NCBI GenBank assembly: GCA_017412645.1
Contig: JAFPWX010000001.1
Coordinates: 1 to 64,000 of the forward strand
Reading direction: 5' to 3'
Source of the DNA: Bacteroidales bacterium
GTDB taxonomy: Bacteria > Bacteroidota > Bacteroidia > Bacteroidales > UBA932
DNA length: 64,000 bases
The position numbers were made by a program, and so were the translations under genes. Of the stretch, positions 32,085 to 41,839 are shown piece after piece (the first letter of the stretch is position 1; every line of letters starts with the position of its first letter). The notes below the pieces were generated by a model. That model made no database searches, was not told the origin of the DNA, and was given only the letters and a program-made list of their open reading frames with translations.

Positions 32085-33938
32085 ATGAAGAAGATAATAC
32101 TTACAGCAGCATTCATGCTCGCATCCTTCACGGCTTTCGCTATTCCGGCTAAGCCGGGTTGGGTGAAATATACTCAGCCGGATGGCAGCGTGATCGAGGT
32201 GCGTATGGTGGGCGACGAATTCGGCCATGCGATAGTGGACCGTTCGGGCCAGGTGCTCCGCAGGGATTCCAAAGGTTACCTTCAGCCATGCTCCGAGAAG
32301 GCTTCTGACGTGATGCACAGGGCGGCGGCAAAGCGCGCTCAGGCGAATGCGGTGCGTACGCGTGCTGCACGCGCCGGTCAGAAGATTTCCGGGTCTCCGA
32401 AGATTCCTGTTCTTCTGGTAGAATTCAAGGATCAGGCGTTCAAGGATTCCAAGATTCTGGACAAGACATATGACGGTACTCCCCAGCAGGCATTCGCCAA
32501 TCTGCTTCACCAGAGCGGCTATTCCTATAACGGGGCTACAGGCTGCGTGCTGGATTTCTATACCGACAACTCCAATGGACAATACACTCCGGTGTTCGAC
32601 GTCCTGCCCGTCGTGACGCTTGCTTCCAACATGGCAACCTACGGCGCCAATGACTCGTCCGATAACGATACGGCTCCGGAACTGGCTGTGTATCAGGCAG
32701 TGAAGGCTCTCAATTCCACCGTGGACTTCAGCCAGTACGACAACGACCACGACGGTAACATCGACATGATACTCATGTATTACGCCGGCCTGAACGAAGC
32801 TGAGTACGGCGACGAGGACACTATCTGGCCGCATCAGTATAGCGTGGAGTATTCATCGCTGCGGGACGGCTCCACCGACATCCGCGATGCTCTGTTCGAC
32901 GGAGTGCGCCTCCGTAACTATTTCTGTACTTCGGAACTCTCCACCACCAGTTATGGCGTAGATGAGTACTCGGGTTATTATGCATCGAAGGGCGTGCTCT
33001 GCGGAATAGGCACCACCTGTCATGAGTTCGCACACTCGCTTGGTCTTCCGGACTTCTACGATACCAACTACGAAGACAACGGTTCCGCAGGCGGCACTTA
33101 CGAATACGATACCATGTGCAGCGGCCCGTACAACAACAACGGCAACACCCCGCCCTTCTTCGGAGCCGAAGAGCTTATCATGCTTGGGTGGCTGGATTCG
33201 CTCACGGACCTTCCGGTTGTAGGCAACGTTACCATCCCCGCCCTTTCCAAGACCGACAAGGTGGCCTATAAGGGCAAGTCTTCCACAAGCGACGAATACT
33301 TCGTGTTCGAGTGCCGCGGCTCTTCTTCGTGGGACAAATACATCCCGGCCGGCCCAGGTCTGCTGGTGTATCATGTGGATAAGTCCACCCGTAAGGTGCT
33401 TTCGAACAATACGGCAAAGACGCTTTGGGATGAATGGGGCGAAACCAATGCCATCAACGCAGTGGGTAACCATCCCTGTTATTACATCATTCCGGCAGGC
33501 TGCCAGAACTACAATGCCGACAACGCAAAGACCGGCGGATACAACGGCAATCCTACTGAAACCACCGGATTGCACTATTCCGGCAGCGATTTCACCTTCG
33601 GAACCAGTTCCAAGTATTCCGAGTATTCACCCATGGACTGGAACAAGGCGGTTATGGATTACACGCTGAAGAACATCAGCTATACTTCCGGTTCCGTGAG
33701 TTTCGCAGTGGGATTCGACATCTGCTACATAGTGGCTCCCTCCATGCCGTCGATAGGCTCCACCTGGACCCCCGAGCTCGAGAACGCTCCCGCCGGTTCC
33801 AAGATCGAGTGGTATCTGGACGACGTGAAGATGGTCGGGTCCTCCTTCAAGCTCACAGCCGGTCAGCATCTGGCCGAGGCCCGCGTAACTGCAAGCGGCA
33901 AGGTAGTCCGGGTAGAACTGGAGTTCGAAGTGAAGTAG
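32085..33938 (+). CDS. M6 family secreted metalloprotease
   Basis: A 617-residue protein with a signal peptide (MKKIILTAAFMLASFTAFA). A pro-region with VDRSGQVLRRDSKGYL is followed by the M6 (immune inhibitor A-like) core: IPVLLVEFKDQAF, DNDHDGNIDMILMYYAGLNE and the zinc site HEFAHSLGLPD (H313, E314, H317). The C-terminal approximately 90 residues form an Ig-like domain. It is the last gene of the BACON/fimbrillin-like operon. It may process the neighbouring surface proteins, as proteases do for some Bacteroidales fimbriae; that link is inferred. Confidence 0.86.
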   Translation: MKKIILTAAFMLASFTAFAIPAKPGWVKYTQPDGSVIEVRMVGDEFGHAIVDRSGQVLRRDSKGYLQPCSEKASDVMHRAAAKRAQANAVRTRAARAGQKISGSPKIPVLLVEFKDQAFKDSKILDKTYDGTPQQAFANLLHQSGYSYNGATGCVLDFYTDNSNGQYTPVFDVLPVVTLASNMATYGANDSSDNDTAPELAVYQAVKALNSTVDFSQYDNDHDGNIDMILMYYAGLNEAEYGDEDTIWPHQYSVEYSSLRDGSTDIRDALFDGVRLRNYFCTSELSTTSYGVDEYSGYYASKGVLCGIGTTCHEFAHSLGLPDFYDTNYEDNGSAGGTYEYDTMCSGPYNNNGNTPPFFGAEELIMLGWLDSLTDLPVVGNVTIPALSKTDKVAYKGKSSTSDEYFVFECRGSSSWDKYIPAGPGLLVYHVDKSTRKVLSNNTAKTLWDEWGETNAINAVGNHPCYYIIPAGCQNYNADNAKTGGYNGNPTETTGLHYSGSDFTFGTSSKYSEYSPMDWNKAVMDYTLKNISYTSGSVSFAVGFDICYIVAPSMPSIGSTWTPELENAPAGSKIEWYLDDVKMVGSSFKLTAGQHLAEARVTASGKVVRVELEFEVK

Positions 33939-33959
33939 GGAGGATGATGGTCCCAAACG

Positions 33960-33990
33960 AAAAAAGCAGGCTTCGCGGCCTGCTTTTTTG
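33960..33990. terminator. Bidirectional terminator between M6 peptidase and tRNA-Val
   Basis: AAAAAGCAGG and CCTGCTTTTT form a perfect stem around a TTCG-containing loop. T-runs are present on both strands, so it can end the M6 operon and the minus-strand tRNA transcript. Confidence 0.8.
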
Positions 33991-34065
33991 TGGGACCTGG
34001 CAGATTCGAACTGCCGACCTCATGCGTGTGAAGCATGCGCTCTAAACCAGCTGAGCTAAGGTCCC
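33991..34065 (-). tRNA. tRNA-Val (CAC)
   Basis: A 75-nt cloverleaf on the minus strand. Acceptor GGGACCT pairs with AGGTCCC, discriminator A. The D arm is AGCTCAGCTGGTTTAGAGC. The anticodon arm CATGC-TTCACAC-GCATG gives anticodon CAC (plus 34028-34030), and the T loop is GTTCGAAT. CCA is not encoded. Confidence 0.93.
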
Positions 34066-34081
34066 TTGCGATTTGGGACTG

Positions 34082-34089
34082 CAAAGATA
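34082..34089 (-). promoter_or_regulatory. tRNA-Val -7 element
   Basis: TATCTTTG on the minus strand, followed by CAGTCCC as at the tRNA-Asn promoter. Confidence 0.6.
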
Positions 34090-34128
34090 TAAAAATATTT
34101 TTAATTAGTAATAATCCCGGGAATTCGT

Positions 34129-34136
34129 TATTTTTG
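34129..34136 (+). promoter_or_regulatory. -7 element for prfB operon
   Basis: TATTTTTG lies 8 bases before the prfB start codon. No convincing -33 element is seen. Confidence 0.45.
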
Positions 34137-34144
34137 TGGGATAG

Positions 34145-35215
34145 ATGGTTACAGCAGATCAGATAAAAGACCTCAAGGCCCGGCTGGATACTCTGGAAAA
34201 GGTGCTTCGTATAGCGGAGCGTCGTGAACAGGTGGCGGACATGGCCGCGCAGAGCCAGGCCCCCGGTTTCTGGGACGATCCCAAGGCGGCCGAGGCCTTC
34301 CTAAAGAAAGCCAGCGGTGTAAAGGCCTGGGTGGCAGATTATGAAGCTGCCTGCGGTGCTGCGGCCGATGTGGACGTGCTGCAGGAACTCGAACCGGAAG
34401 GGGAAGACATCGACAAGGCGTTCGGCGATGCGCTCGCCAAGGTGGAAGACCTCGAATTCCGCAACATGCTCGGGGCCGAAGGCGACAATCTGGGCGCTGT
34501 GCTCACCATCAACTCCGGCGCCGGCGGCACCGAGGCCAACGACTGGAGCGCCATGCTCATGCGCATGTATCTGCGCTGGGGCGAGCGCCGTGGCTACAAG
34601 ACCACCGTCACGGAGTTAATCGAGGGCGACGAAGCCGGCATCAAGAGCTGCACCATCCAGTACGAGGGCGACTATGCCTACGGCTGGCTCAAGGCCGAGA
34701 GCGGCGTGCACCGTCTGGTGCGCATCTCTCCGTTCAATGCCCAGGGCAAGCGTCAGACAACCTTCAGCAGCGTCTTCGTCTACCCGCTTGTAGACGACTC
34801 CATAAACATCGAAATCAATCCGTCCGACCTCGAGTGGGACACCTTCCGCAGCGGCGGCCACGGCGGCCAGAACGTGAACAAGGTGGAAACGGGGGTGCGT
34901 GTGCGGCATCTGCCCACCGGCATCATGGTGGAGAACACCGAGACCCGAAGCCAGCAGGACAACCGCCAAAGGGCCCTCCTCATCCTCAAGAGCCGCCTGT
35001 ACGACATCGAACTCAAGAAACGCCAGGCCAAGCAGGCCGAGCTTGAGGGCCAGAAGAAAAAGATAGAGTGGGGCAGCCAGATCCGCTCCTACGTGCTTCA
35101 CCCCTACAAGATGGTGAAAGATGTCCGCACCGGCGTGGAAACCGCCGACACCCAGGGTGTGCTCGACGGCGACCTCGACGCCTTCATGAAGTCGTTCCTG
35201 ATGACAAATAATTGA
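34145..35215 (+). CDS. prfB: Peptide chain release factor 2
   Basis: A 356-residue class I release factor. The GGQ motif ([12 protein letters not shown]) that triggers peptidyl-tRNA hydrolysis and the SPF tripeptide that reads UGA ([16 protein letters not shown]) are both present. The first codons ([20 protein letters not shown]) match the usual RF2 start. The reading frame is continuous: around codon 22 the sequence reads GTG CTT CGT, where many bacteria have CTT TGA C and need a +1 programmed frameshift. The autoregulatory recoding site is therefore absent. fumarase follows 1 base after the stop. Confidence 0.95.
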   Translation: MVTADQIKDLKARLDTLEKVLRIAERREQVADMAAQSQAPGFWDDPKAAEAFLKKASGVKAWVADYEAACGAAADVDVLQELEPEGEDIDKAFGDALAKVEDLEFRNMLGAEGDNLGAVLTINSGAGGTEANDWSAMLMRMYLRWGERRGYKTTVTELIEGDEAGIKSCTIQYEGDYAYGWLKAESGVHRLVRISPFNAQGKRQTTFSSVFVYPLVDDSINIEINPSDLEWDTFRSGGHGGQNVNKVETGVRVRHLPTGIMVENTETRSQQDNRQRALLILKSRLYDIELKKRQAKQAELEGQKKKIEWGSQIRSYVLHPYKMVKDVRTGVETADTQGVLDGDLDAFMKSFLMTNN

Positions 35216-35216
35216 T

Positions 35217-36842
35217 ATGGCAGAATTCAAATACGCCCCCATGTTCCAGCTTGGGGAAGACACTACGGAATACTATAAGATTCCCGGTTCCGAGAAATTG
35301 GTGAGCACTTCGGAATTCGAAGGGCACAAGATCCTCAAGGTGGCCCCTGAAGCCCTTACACTTGTGGCAAGGCAGAGCTTCCACGATTGCCAGTTCATGC
35401 TGCGCCGGGCGCATAACGAGCAGGTGGCGGCTATCCTGAAGGATCCGGAAGCCTCTGACAACGACCGCTACGTGGCCCTGCAGTTCCTCCGCAATGCCGA
35501 AACTGCCGCCAAGGGCGTGCTCCCGTTCTGTCAGGACACCGGTACCGCCATCATCCATGGCGAAAAGGGCCAGGCGGTGTGGACCGGTTTCGACGACGAG
35601 GAGGCCCTGTCCAAAGGCGTATTCGACACCTACACGCAGGAGAATCTCCGCTACAGCCAGAACGCTCCGCTGAACATGTACGACGAGGTGAACACCCGTT
35701 GCAATCTTCCAGCCCAGATCGACATTGAGGCCACGGAGGGAGGGGAGTACCGCTTCATCATGGTGGCGAAGGGCGGCGGCAGTGCCAACAAGACCTACTT
35801 CTACCCCATGACCAAGGCCACCATCCAGAACGAAGGCACCCTGCTGCCCTTCCTGGTGGAGAAGATGAAGAGCCTCGGCACCGCGGCCTGCCCGCCCTAC
35901 CACATCGCTTTCGTGATTGGCGGCACCAGCGCGGAGAAGAACCTGCTCACGGTTAAGCTGGCAAGCATCAAGTATTACGACGGTCTGCCCACTACGGGCG
36001 ACGAAACCGGCCGTGCGTTCAGAGATATCGACCTCGAAGCCAAGCTCCTGAAAGAAGCTCAGAAGATAGGACTCGGCGCCCAGTTCGGCGGCAAGTACCT
36101 GGCCCACGACATCCGCGTGGTGCGTCTGCCGCGCCACGGCGCCAGCTGCCCCATAGGCATGGGCGTGAGCTGCTCGGCCGACCGCAACGTGAAGAGCAAA
36201 ATCAACGCGGACGGTGTTTGGATAGAAAAACTGGACACCAATCCTTCCGAACTCATACCCGAAGAGTACCGCCGCCCGGGTGAAGGCCCGAAGGGCATCG
36301 AGATAGACCTCGACCGCGGCATCGACGCGGTGCGGGGCGAGCTCACGAAGTATCCTGTAGGCACTCGCGTGAACCTCAAGGGCACTATCATCGTAGCCCG
36401 TGACATCGCCCATGCAAAGCTCAAGGCGCGCATCGATTCCGGCGAACCCATGCCGGCGTATTTCAAGGATCACCCGGTGCTCTACGCCGGTCCGGCAAAG
36501 ACTCCGGAGGGTTATCCCTGCGGCAGCATGGGCCCCACCACGGCAAACCGTATGGATCCCTATGTGGACGAGTTCCAAAGCCTGGGCGCTTCGCTGGTGA
36601 TGATAGCCAAGGGCAACCGTGGACAGGTTGTGACCGACGCCTGCAAGGCTCACGGCGGCTTCTATCTGGGAACCATAGGCGGCGTGGCTGCAGTGCTCTC
36701 GCAGAGCAGCATACGCAGCATCGAGTGCGTGGAATTCCCCGAACTCGGCATGGAGGCCGTGTGGAAGATTACCGTCGAGGATTTCCCGGCTTTCATTCTT
36801 GTTGACGACAAGGGTAACGACTTCTTCAAACAGTTCAAATAA
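35217..36842 (+). CDS. Class I (iron-sulfur) fumarate hydratase
   Basis: A 541-residue protein joining both fumarase class I domains (alpha and beta). It interconverts fumarate and malate with an oxygen-sensitive [4Fe-4S] cluster. Cluster cysteines are likely in LPFCQDTG (near residue 105), [10 protein letters not shown] and the CSADRN region. The C-terminal beta domain shows [16 protein letters not shown] and KGNRGQVV. Length matches FumA/FumB. In anaerobic Bacteroidales it runs in the reductive branch to succinate. The AsmA-like gene follows 2 bases after the stop. Confidence 0.93.
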   Translation: MAEFKYAPMFQLGEDTTEYYKIPGSEKLVSTSEFEGHKILKVAPEALTLVARQSFHDCQFMLRRAHNEQVAAILKDPEASDNDRYVALQFLRNAETAAKGVLPFCQDTGTAIIHGEKGQAVWTGFDDEEALSKGVFDTYTQENLRYSQNAPLNMYDEVNTRCNLPAQIDIEATEGGEYRFIMVAKGGGSANKTYFYPMTKATIQNEGTLLPFLVEKMKSLGTAACPPYHIAFVIGGTSAEKNLLTVKLASIKYYDGLPTTGDETGRAFRDIDLEAKLLKEAQKIGLGAQFGGKYLAHDIRVVRLPRHGASCPIGMGVSCSADRNVKSKINADGVWIEKLDTNPSELIPEEYRRPGEGPKGIEIDLDRGIDAVRGELTKYPVGTRVNLKGTIIVARDIAHAKLKARIDSGEPMPAYFKDHPVLYAGPAKTPEGYPCGSMGPTTANRMDPYVDEFQSLGASLVMIAKGNRGQVVTDACKAHGGFYLGTIGGVAAVLSQSSIRSIECVEFPELGMEAVWKITVEDFPAFILVDDKGNDFFKQFK

Positions 36843-36844
36843 CG

Positions 36845-39800
36845 ATGTCAAAAGCTGCGAAAAGGCTCATCAGGGTGCTGGCCATAGTGGCCGGAGTGGT
36901 CCTGATTATAATGACCGCCCTGCAGATTGTGCTCAACTCCCGCAAAGTACGGCAGATAGTGGACGACGCGGCCGCCGAGGCTATCGACGGCACTCTGGCC
37001 TATTCGCGCCTGCACTTCGACGTCTTCAGGAGTTTCCCGCGCCTGCGGGTAACGCTTGACAGCCTTTCGCTTACCTATCCCCACGATCGTTTCGCCGCCT
37101 ACGACGGTCTTGGCCCGGAGAGCCCGCTTCTCGCTGCTGGCCGCGGCGCCGATGCGGATACGCTCGCAGCCTTCGACCGCTTCACGGCGGCCGTGAACAT
37201 CTGGCGCATTTTCCGCTGGCAGCTCCGTCTTTCCGATGCGTCTCTGCACGGCCTTCGCGTGGCCGCGCATGCTTATCCGGATTCGTCGGCCAACTGGAAC
37301 GTCTTCAAGCCTTCCGACAAGGAAAAGGATACCACTTCGAAATCTTTCCCGCTGCCCCCTATCAGCATCGGCCCCGTTCGCATGGGCGGCCCGGTGGTAG
37401 TGTACACTTCGCTTCCGGATACCCTCTACGCCCATGCTGGCATGAAGGCCATGGCGCTGCAGGGAAAGCTTCGTCTGCCCGGAACCAGGCGCGGTCTGGA
37501 ATTCAGCAAGTTGCGCTTCGACATCGACTCCCTCGGCGTCTCCGGCCGTCTCCCCGCCGATACGGTGGGCGTGCTGCTGGAGCATCTCCACGTGAAGTCT
37601 CCCAAGAAGAACACAGTGGACCTGAACGCCGCCGTGAAGACGCTGATGGTGAGCGGTAAGCTCGGCTATCTGCATGTACCTTTCGGGCTCGACACTCGCG
37701 TGTCCTACGACCAGAAGCCGGAGGAGACAGTGGTCGACGTACCGCATCTGGACCTCGACCTTGCCTATATCCCCGTTCATGCGGAGGGTCTGCTCCGTAT
37801 GCTGCCGGACAGCAATTATGTGCGCGCGGCCCTGAATATCAAGGACTGCGACCTGGGGAAGGTGCTGCGGGCCTACGCCGACGGTATCGTCCCAGCCGCT
37901 TCCGACCTTACTACCGACGCCCGGCTCTCCCTTGCCGCCAATGCAGACGGCTGGCTCTCGGAGACTTCCGTGCCCGCGGTGGACTTTTCGCTTAAACTGC
38001 CCCGCAGCGGGCTGCAGTACCGGCCGATGGATCTGCGTGCCAGGCTGGCGCTCGACGTAGACGGTTCCATGACTCCCTCTAAGATGCTTTCGGCAGCGGT
38101 GAACCGTTTCGAAGCGTCTACCGACGGACTCGACCTTTCGCTCTCGGGCCGCGGCAGCGACCTGCTCGGTGCGGATCCCGGAGTGGCGGCCCATCTGGCG
38201 GGAAACGCCGACCTCACGTCGCTCAGCCGCTTCCTTTCGGACAGCCTCGCGCTCGGAGGCCTTCTGGATGTTCTGGTCGATGCCGACGTGCATCTCTCCG
38301 AAATCAAGGCCATGCAGTTCCGAAGCGGCAAGCTGTCCGGAAAAATCACTTCCCCGAAGCTCACTGCCTCCATGCCTTACGATACTCTGTCGGCCAGGCT
38401 GGAGCAGACTAAGGTGCTGCTCTCCTCGGCCAGAGGCGGCCTGCAGGCGAACATCTTATTTGATACCGTCGCCTTCCGGAAGGGCGACGCGATGAGGGCC
38501 CGCATTGCCGGAATGACGAACAGGGCTGAAATCTCGCAGGTGAGCTCCCACGGGCGCAGGGTGCCGCGAGTGTCGTTCAAATCAGACAACGCGAGGGTGT
38601 ATTTCCGCACCGGGGACAACCGTATGGGTGTGCGGGAACTTCAGATTTCCGCCGCTCTCCAGCAGAGGGTCAAAGGCTCCGGAGCCCGCCGCAAGCATTT
38701 CCTGGATTCTCTCCAGCGTATCTATCCGGGCATCCCGCGCGATTCGCTATTCAGGCACGATCGCCGTATGAATCCGAGGCCTCTGCCGTCTTACCTTTCC
38801 GACCGCGACTTCGCGAAGAAGGATATCCGGGTGGATCTGGGACCGGAGGTGGTGGATTTCCTGCGCGAATGGGCGCCTTCGGCCGGCATCACTGCGTCGC
38901 GCGCATTCATCGCAACGCCACGTCTTCCGCTGCGCAATACAGCCAGCGAAGTGGACATCAAGTACGATGACGACGCCTTCAATATCAATTCCCTGAAAGT
39001 CAAATCCGGACGTTCCGACCTCGCGGTAAGCGGAAGCCTGAAGGGAATACGCCGTACCCTTCTGGGACGCGGCTTCCTCAAAGGAGACTTTGATATCAAG
39101 TCCACACGTCTGAATCTCAATGAGATGCTCACTGCCATGCAGGTGGGCAAGGACAGTACTCTGGTGGATGACGGCGATGAGGAAGGGTCCAGCTTTGTGA
39201 TCGACAGTCTGGCGGTTGCCGACGTGAAACCGGAGATGTCGGTTTTCGTGATTCCCGCCAATATCGACGCCACCGTGCGTCTGCATGCCAAGAGGGTGAA
39301 CTACAGCGACCTCTGGATCCTGCCCCTGGACGCCACTTTGAATGTGGGCAAACGCTGCGCTCAGCTCCTTGGAACCAAGCTCCAGACCAATCTGGGAGTG
39401 GTGAAGCTGGACGCTTTCTATGCCACCCGAACCAAGGAAGACATACAGCTGGGAGCGGATCTGCAGCTCATAGACATGTCGGCGGAGGGCATCATCCATA
39501 TGCTGCCCATGGTGGACGATCTCATGCCCGCCCTCAAGAGTTTCCAGGGAAAGCTGGGCTGCCGGGTTTCGGTGACTGGCCAGCTGGACACCATGATGAA
39601 CGTCATCATGCCTTCTTTGGACGGACTTATCCGCATCACCGGCAACGATTTGGAAATCACGGATGTGGGCGAGCTGCGCAAGGTTACCCGCTTCCTTTTC
39701 AAAGACCCGAACATAGGCCACATCGACGATCTTGCGGTGGATGCCATCGTGGAGAACAATCAGTTGGAAATCTATCCTTTCCTTCTGGGAGTGGACCGCT

Positions 39801-40303
39801 ATCAGCTGGCTCTCATGGGAGTTCAGGGGCTTGACGGCAAAATGCGCTACAACGCTTCGATCATCAAGGCGCCGCTGCTGCCGATCAAGTTCGGCGTGAA
39901 CGTATTCGGAAAGACCGACGACATGCATTTCTCGATAGGGCGCTCCAAGTACCGCAACGGGAAGGTGCCGGTCTTCACCGAGGAACTGGACGATATCCAG
40001 ATCAATATCGGTGATGCCATACGCCGTATCTTCGAAACAGGTGTGGACAAGGCGGTTAAGGCTACGGGAGACGGCTATGCGGCTCTGGAGAAGCGCAAGA
40101 AAGAGCTTGGGTATAACAACCGGCTCCCGGACGGCTTCCTTTCCAATTTCGAGTACCAGCAGCTGGAGGCCGTGTCATATGAGGAAGACATGAAGGGTTA
40201 TAACGCCGCGGTGGATGCCGAGGTGGACGCCGCCCTGGATGCCGCCTTGAACGAGTCGCTTGCCGCAAGCTCCGGAAAGAGCGGGCGCAAATCGAAAAAA
40301 TAG
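36845..40303 (+). CDS. AsmA-like/TamB-group inner-membrane-anchored envelope protein
   Basis: A 1152-residue protein with one N-terminal membrane anchor (VLAIVAGVVLIIMTALQIVL), followed by a long periplasmic region of repeated beta segments. The start after the anchor (IDGTLAYSRLHFDVFRSFPRLRVTLDSLSL) is the AsmA N-terminal pattern; the C-terminal part (LDTMMNVIMPSLDGLIRITGND, GELRKVTRFLFKDPNIGHID) matches the AsmA_2-like end. Such proteins form grooves that carry phospholipid between membranes. A coiled, basic C-terminus (AASSGKSGRKSKK) ends it. It lies downstream of fumarase but is functionally unrelated. Confidence 0.82.
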   Translation: MSKAAKRLIRVLAIVAGVVLIIMTALQIVLNSRKVRQIVDDAAAEAIDGTLAYSRLHFDVFRSFPRLRVTLDSLSLTYPHDRFAAYDGLGPESPLLAAGRGADADTLAAFDRFTAAVNIWRIFRWQLRLSDASLHGLRVAAHAYPDSSANWNVFKPSDKEKDTTSKSFPLPPISIGPVRMGGPVVVYTSLPDTLYAHAGMKAMALQGKLRLPGTRRGLEFSKLRFDIDSLGVSGRLPADTVGVLLEHLHVKSPKKNTVDLNAAVKTLMVSGKLGYLHVPFGLDTRVSYDQKPEETVVDVPHLDLDLAYIPVHAEGLLRMLPDSNYVRAALNIKDCDLGKVLRAYADGIVPAASDLTTDARLSLAANADGWLSETSVPAVDFSLKLPRSGLQYRPMDLRARLALDVDGSMTPSKMLSAAVNRFEASTDGLDLSLSGRGSDLLGADPGVAAHLAGNADLTSLSRFLSDSLALGGLLDVLVDADVHLSEIKAMQFRSGKLSGKITSPKLTASMPYDTLSARLEQTKVLLSSARGGLQANILFDTVAFRKGDAMRARIAGMTNRAEISQVSSHGRRVPRVSFKSDNARVYFRTGDNRMGVRELQISAALQQRVKGSGARRKHFLDSLQRIYPGIPRDSLFRHDRRMNPRPLPSYLSDRDFAKKDIRVDLGPEVVDFLREWAPSAGITASRAFIATPRLPLRNTASEVDIKYDDDAFNINSLKVKSGRSDLAVSGSLKGIRRTLLGRGFLKGDFDIKSTRLNLNEMLTAMQVGKDSTLVDDGDEEGSSFVIDSLAVADVKPEMSVFVIPANIDATVRLHAKRVNYSDLWILPLDATLNVGKRCAQLLGTKLQTNLGVVKLDAFYATRTKEDIQLGADLQLIDMSAEGIIHMLPMVDDLMPALKSFQGKLGCRVSVTGQLDTMMNVIMPSLDGLIRITGNDLEITDVGELRKVTRFLFKDPNIGHIDDLAVDAIVENNQLEIYPFLLGVDRYQLALMGVQGLDGKMRYNASIIKAPLLPIKFGVNVFGKTDDMHFSIGRSKYRNGKVPVFTEELDDIQINIGDAIRRIFETGVDKAVKATGDGYAALEKRKKELGYNNRLPDGFLSNFEYQQLEAVSYEEDMKGYNAAVDAEVDAALDAALNESLAASSGKSGRKSKK

Positions 40304-40305
40304 AG

Positions 40306-40313
40306 TATCTTTG
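40306..40313 (+). promoter_or_regulatory. tRNA-Leu -7 element
   Basis: TATCTTTG followed by CAGTCC, overlapping the region just after the AsmA stop. It leaves a leader of about 40 bases with a small GCCCGGCTTCGGGC hairpin before the tRNA. Confidence 0.6.
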
Positions 40314-40354
40314 CAGTCCTTCTGCGGGTTACGCCCGGCTTCGGGCCTCCCATC

Positions 40355-40435
40355 GCGGGTGTGTTGGAATGGTAGACAAGCCAGACTTAGGATCTGGTGC
40401 TGCAAGGCGTGAGGGTTCGAGTCCCTCCACCCGCA
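40355..40435 (+). tRNA. tRNA-Leu (TAG)
   Basis: An 81-nt cloverleaf with acceptor GCGGGTG/CACCCGC and discriminator A. The anticodon arm CCAGA-CTTAGGA-TCTGG has anticodon TAG (40388-40390). The long variable arm (TGCTGCAAGGCG) is typical for leucine, and the T loop is GTTCGAGT. Confidence 0.94.
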
Positions 40436-40451
40436 CAGAATAATTGAAACT

Positions 40452-41107
40452 CTAGATATCCGCTTCGAAGCAGATTTTCTGGCCCTTCACAAGATGGTCG
40501 CATTCGATACTGAGAACGCTGGAGACAGAGAGCTTCGGAACGGTGATTTGCAGCCATTTGCTCTCGCCAGGCATGAGGCCGGCAAGGCTCCAGTCGGAAC
40601 GCACTCCGTCCACGGCCACCCAGGCGTCGCGGTAGATGGGGGCCACGCCGACATTGGAAATCTTCACTGCCGCAGTGTCGTCGCAGATCTGGAAGTCGTC
40701 GATACGGAACTTGTATCCCATTGATAGTGAGGCCTGGCGGATGCGGCTCCAGCTCTGGTATTCCGGTTGGTCGGCACCGATGATGTAGGTCATGTGGAAC
40801 TTTGCCACCTCGTCCAGAAGTCTTTCCATCGGAGTCCAGTCATAGACGTCTTTTTTTTGCAGACTTCGTTGTATAGCATGTATGCGAATTCCAGCTGCAC
40901 GTTGTCGGTATCGTATTTTGAATCCCGCCATGTGACGATGCCGGTCATGGGTTGCACCTTGCTCACGCTGCTCTTCAGGGGTACTCTGGTGAAACCGCTG
41001 AGGTCCGGAGCAGCTTCTTCCTGCTGGTCGGATTTGTCATCTGGAGCTGGCTTGACTGAGCATGCGCAGGCCAGGATAAGCATCATGAAAAACCAGATTT
41101 TTTTCAT
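40452..41107 (-). pseudogene. Lipoprotein gene split by a one-base frame break at an A8 run; DUF4832-like C-terminus
   Basis: Read on the minus strand from ATG 41107, a lipoprotein (MKKIWFFMMLILACAC, then an acidic stretch) continues to NEVCKKK at about 40850 and then leaves frame. The homologous continuation (DVYDWTPMERLLDEVAKF to FEADI) is in another frame ending at 40452. One extra base in the A8 run (plus 40851-40858) would give a single 218-residue protein. The run contains A AAA AAG in the zero frame, the classic -1 slippage heptamer, and a -1 shift there would restore the frame. The C-terminal part (SMGYKFRIDDFQI, KISNVGVAPIYRDAWV) resembles DUF4832. It may be a recoded or phase-variable gene, a pseudogene or a sequencing error. 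Confidence 0.6.
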
Positions 41108-41111
41108 ATTC

Positions 41112-41140
41112 CAAAGGTAATGATATATTTGGTATCTTTG
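41112..41140. promoter_or_regulatory. Divergent promoter elements
   Basis: Minus TACCTTTG (41112-41119) lies 4 bases before the frame-broken lipoprotein gene. Plus TATCTTTG (41133-41140) lies 9 bases before the YiiX-like gene start at 41150. Confidence 0.5.
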
Positions 41141-41149
41141 CAAGTGGTT

Positions 41150-41794
41150 ATGAAACAACTCGAAACGTTTTTCGCAGTTCTGCTGCTTCTCTTTGCAGGC
41201 TGCACGCCCAAGGTTCAGACCGGTGACCTTCTTTTCATAGGTATCCCGGCCGACTATTCCATTGCCGAAGACGACATGGCTGGAGCCATCTCCGCGTCTA
41301 CCGGAACAGGCGATTTGAACATCATCCATGTGGCCATACTGGAGGTTGATGAAGGGGAAACCTATATCATCGACGCCACCCTCGCCCACGGAGTGGACCG
41401 TCATCCTATGGACACGATGAAGGCGGATTTCACCCTGAAGGATGGGTCGCTGCCGGAATTCATCGTGATGCGAATGAAGGACAACGCCCGCGCGGAAGAG
41501 TGGATTGCGAAGGCCAAGACCTTCTGCGGCCAGCCGTACGACGTGGCCTTCCTTCCCGATAACGGAGCGCTCTACTGTTCCGAGCTGGTGCGGGAGAGCT
41601 ATCTGGGCCCGGAAGGGGAGTATCTATTCGATGATGCGCCCATGAATTTCCTGAACGCGGAGGGCGAGATGCCGATGTACTGGACACAGCTTTTCGCCAT
41701 CCTTGGAATGGACGTCCCGCAGGGCGAACCCGGCACGAATCCGGCCGCCATGTCGGAATCGAAACTCCTCAAAAGGATTAATTGCAAGTTTTAA
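41150..41794 (+). CDS. YiiX/YebB-like permuted NlpC/P60 cysteine hydrolase, lipoprotein
   Basis: A 214-residue lipoprotein (MKQLETFFAVLLLLFAGC). Order of elements: GDLLFIG at the start, IIHVAILEVDEGETYIIDAT with candidate His60, and ALYCSELVRESY with candidate Cys143, the His-before-Cys order of circularly permuted papain-like hydrolases. Likely substrates are wall peptides or lipids at the envelope. ATG 41150 follows the -7 element and begins the signal peptide; an upstream in-frame ATG lies before the promoter. Confidence 0.76.
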   Translation: MKQLETFFAVLLLLFAGCTPKVQTGDLLFIGIPADYSIAEDDMAGAISASTGTGDLNIIHVAILEVDEGETYIIDATLAHGVDRHPMDTMKADFTLKDGSLPEFIVMRMKDNARAEEWIAKAKTFCGQPYDVAFLPDNGALYCSELVRESYLGPEGEYLFDDAPMNFLNAEGEMPMYWTQLFAILGMDVPQGEPGTNPAAMSESKLLKRINCKF

Positions 41795-41839
41795 CACTTT
41801 TGGTGTAACATTTGCAAGGCGAGTCGGTCCTATTAGTGT

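Noticed and set aside
35184-36851. A 555-codon minus-strand frame across the fumarase gene
   Set aside because: Antisense of a well-recognised enzyme, without domain content.
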